Source: Apostichopus japonicus (taxonomy: Eukaryota; Echinodermata; Holothuroidea; Aspidochirotida; Stichopodidae). Taken from it: DNA of 64,000 bases. The stretch covers positions 1,858,001 to 1,922,000 of the forward strand of contig NC_092568.1 in NCBI RefSeq assembly GCF_037975245.1, read 5' to 3'. The notes under the pieces were generated by a model. It made no database searches. It was not told the origin of the DNA and was given only the letters and a program-made list of their open reading frames with translations. The position numbers and the translations under genes were made by a program. Shown in pieces: positions 62,066 to 64,000 of the stretch; position 1 is the stretch's first letter, and each line of letters begins with the position of its first letter.

Positions 62066-64000
62066 CTTAAATGATATATCCAACTTGACATATTTCGAAA
62101 GTGAGATTTCAGATCCTCCATGGTGCCATGCATCCATATTTAGATAACCTAGAAATGTTTATATTTTGATCATACCTATAATCATGGATATGGTAGAGAA
62201 ACTTTGTTATGAAATATGTCAAAATTGATGGAGGAGTTAATTTCATTTTCCGTCTATGGGTGTGAATTATTGCTTTCCCGTTAAGCTGCAGCATATAACT
62301 ACCCTGATACCAATATGATAAAGTAGTTGGATACACCGAGTCGGTTCTCCTGTAAGCTTGAGAAAATCAATCAGCTGCAGCTTTTATTCAGTATCGTCCA
62401 GTCACTGACTAAAAAAACCATCCGTTTTTTATCTGAAACTATCCGTCTTATTATATGGGTATACAATCATTTTTCTTTATGTAGTAAAAACATTGAGAAA
62501 AAAGTTATTAAACACAATCCTTAAAGTAAAAGTACTTGTTGCGGTTGTCTTACAGGGCAAAGCGGTATAAATATCGCAACTTACTAAAGTCGTAACGCGT
62601 TAATTTCCATATTATTGAAATGCAGAAATACGGTTACTAAATTACTTCGTCGTGGTCTTGCTGGAAATAATTGTAACTACAACCACAAAGTCTCGTGACG
62701 TAATATCTTACACATAACCCAGTAGTTTATCCCTCTATGTCTTTCATAATTCGGTGTCAAAGATAAATCAATATGATTTCCAAAGTAATTGTGCAATTTT
62801 TCATTAATAATTCTTTTTCAGTATAGGAGGGATACTGTTTTGACGAATCGCTTCTTAGTGGCGTATCAGTGGCGTACACATGCACACACACCCCAAATCC
62901 AAGTGGAGATTAAGAGTGGGGAAAAAGATTTGGAATAGGAATACAGTTTTTCAGGCGAAGTTCGTAGTTCCACACCTCCGCCCTCCAGCCCTCCCGCCCT
63001 TTTTTGGGGTTTTGGTAGCGATGATCAAGGGTGACATAATAAAGTTCGACTTTATTTCTCAATAAATTAAGTCCTCTGTTCTTTATTTTCTTGACTGCTC
63101 ATCTCAATTAGTAGTATACCAACTCTTTAAATATATTACTTGTTGCAGGAGTCTTGCAGTTATCAAAATGTTGTAAAGATTATATTGAAAGACTGTTCAT
63201 TTTGCAATATATTTATAATGTTACATCACATGAGTATAGACAGGACTGGATAGTACTATTTGTAAGTTAATTGGTTCTCAGTATGCCCACCCCCCCCCCC
63301 CCCATATGAGTTGAGACAACTTACGTACACGTGGACGGCAGTTTGTGCATGCGCATATCACATAGTATGACGTAAAGCAGTCTCTTTACAACTCAGGCGC
63401 ATGACAACAAAGTGAGTGTCAATTAAGGATAAATTGTGGTTTATTTCTGTTATCTTTTTAATTAAATTTCATACTAGAATATTACTTTTGATGTCGTCAA
63501 TTTGGTACGGTCATTGTGAAAAGGTGTGTGTATACGTGAATAGTACTACCATTTATTTTAACAGTAAGCTGCAGCTGGTGCATAAACTAATAATCTGTAT
63601 GATTATGATTGAAGTTGATACACAGCTACATGCAATGTATATTTAGCCTAGCTTCAAATAAATACATACCTGGCACAGGGAATACTGTGTTAGGCTGTGA
63701 TTAAATCTCACGAGGAGCTCGTACAAGATACATATATGCTATTCCTAGTATTGGTTTCATGGTTCCGACTGAGGAATAATCAAAACTATGAACTTCTTTA
63801 CTAATTGTCTGCAGTTATTGGTCTATTGTTCTTCCGCGTAAACGAAAAATTAAAGGATTTTTGTAAACATATCAGTAAAGATATATATATGCAGATACAA
63901 ATTTGTATTTAGAGACGCAATAGTATTTAATAGTATACTCCTCGTTATTCAAACATTATCAAATGAAGATGTATATATGTACACATATATAAAGAGAAAC
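62066..64000. other. Gene-free end of window
   Basis: No recognisable gene. Contains a degenerate GGCGTA-type MITE end near 62860-62880 and a long poly-C run near 63289-63303. Confidence 0.45.

Noticed and set aside
61757-62137. Ser/Pro/Leu-rich and Gly/Glu-rich frames
   Set aside because: Products of the polypurine tract on either strand.

Overview
The window is AT-rich animal nuclear DNA. It has spliced genes with GT-AG introns, long AT and GATA microsatellites, tRNA-derived SINE pieces and many DNA transposons. A bestrophin channel gene plus animal-type CACTA and hAT elements fits a marine invertebrate. I would guess a deuterostome such as an echinoderm, but nothing in the window fixes the taxon.

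Layout. 1-2555 is repeat-bearing DNA without a recognisable gene. 2556-7050 is a 4.5 kb non-autonomous CACTA-type transposon: CACTG termini, a TA duplication, dense GACTAA/TTAGTC arrays at both ends and a 1.2 kb foldback in its middle. 8623-19355 is a second, 10.7 kb element of the same type (CACTGTTAAAAA termini, TA duplication, subterminal repeat arrays). On its minus strand it carries two transposon genes: a C2H2 zinc-finger/Tnp2-like transposase (17260 to 15441, broken by a stop and frameshifts and lacking its C-terminal part), and a four-exon gene of the SAMD3-like family (14276 to 10805, splice sites intact but two apparent frameshifts). The joint carriage of these two families inside one bounded element is the most interesting observation here.

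19358-47789 holds no gene I can name. It contains long AT microsatellites, a hAT-type MITE with a perfect 8-bp duplication (29938-30311), two weak exon candidates (31018-31233 minus, 32010-32248 plus), a 1.2 kb uninterrupted GATA tract (36753-37980), a SINE fragment, a foldback MITE (43058-43312) and a rearranged interspersed repeat.

47790-59620 (plus strand) is a bestrophin gene in eight visible coding exons with consistent phases, 525 residues plus stop. Only the short first coding exon was not found. Its introns are full of hAT-like MITEs, some nested, and of palindromes. A 14-bp minisatellite starts exactly at the splice donor of the third visible exon and repeats the donor consensus 17 times. 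59621-64000 holds the probable 3' UTR, a 280-bp polypurine tract and no further gene.

Coordinates, splice sites and repeats were read by eye. Protein family calls rest on recognised sequence patterns, not on a database search.
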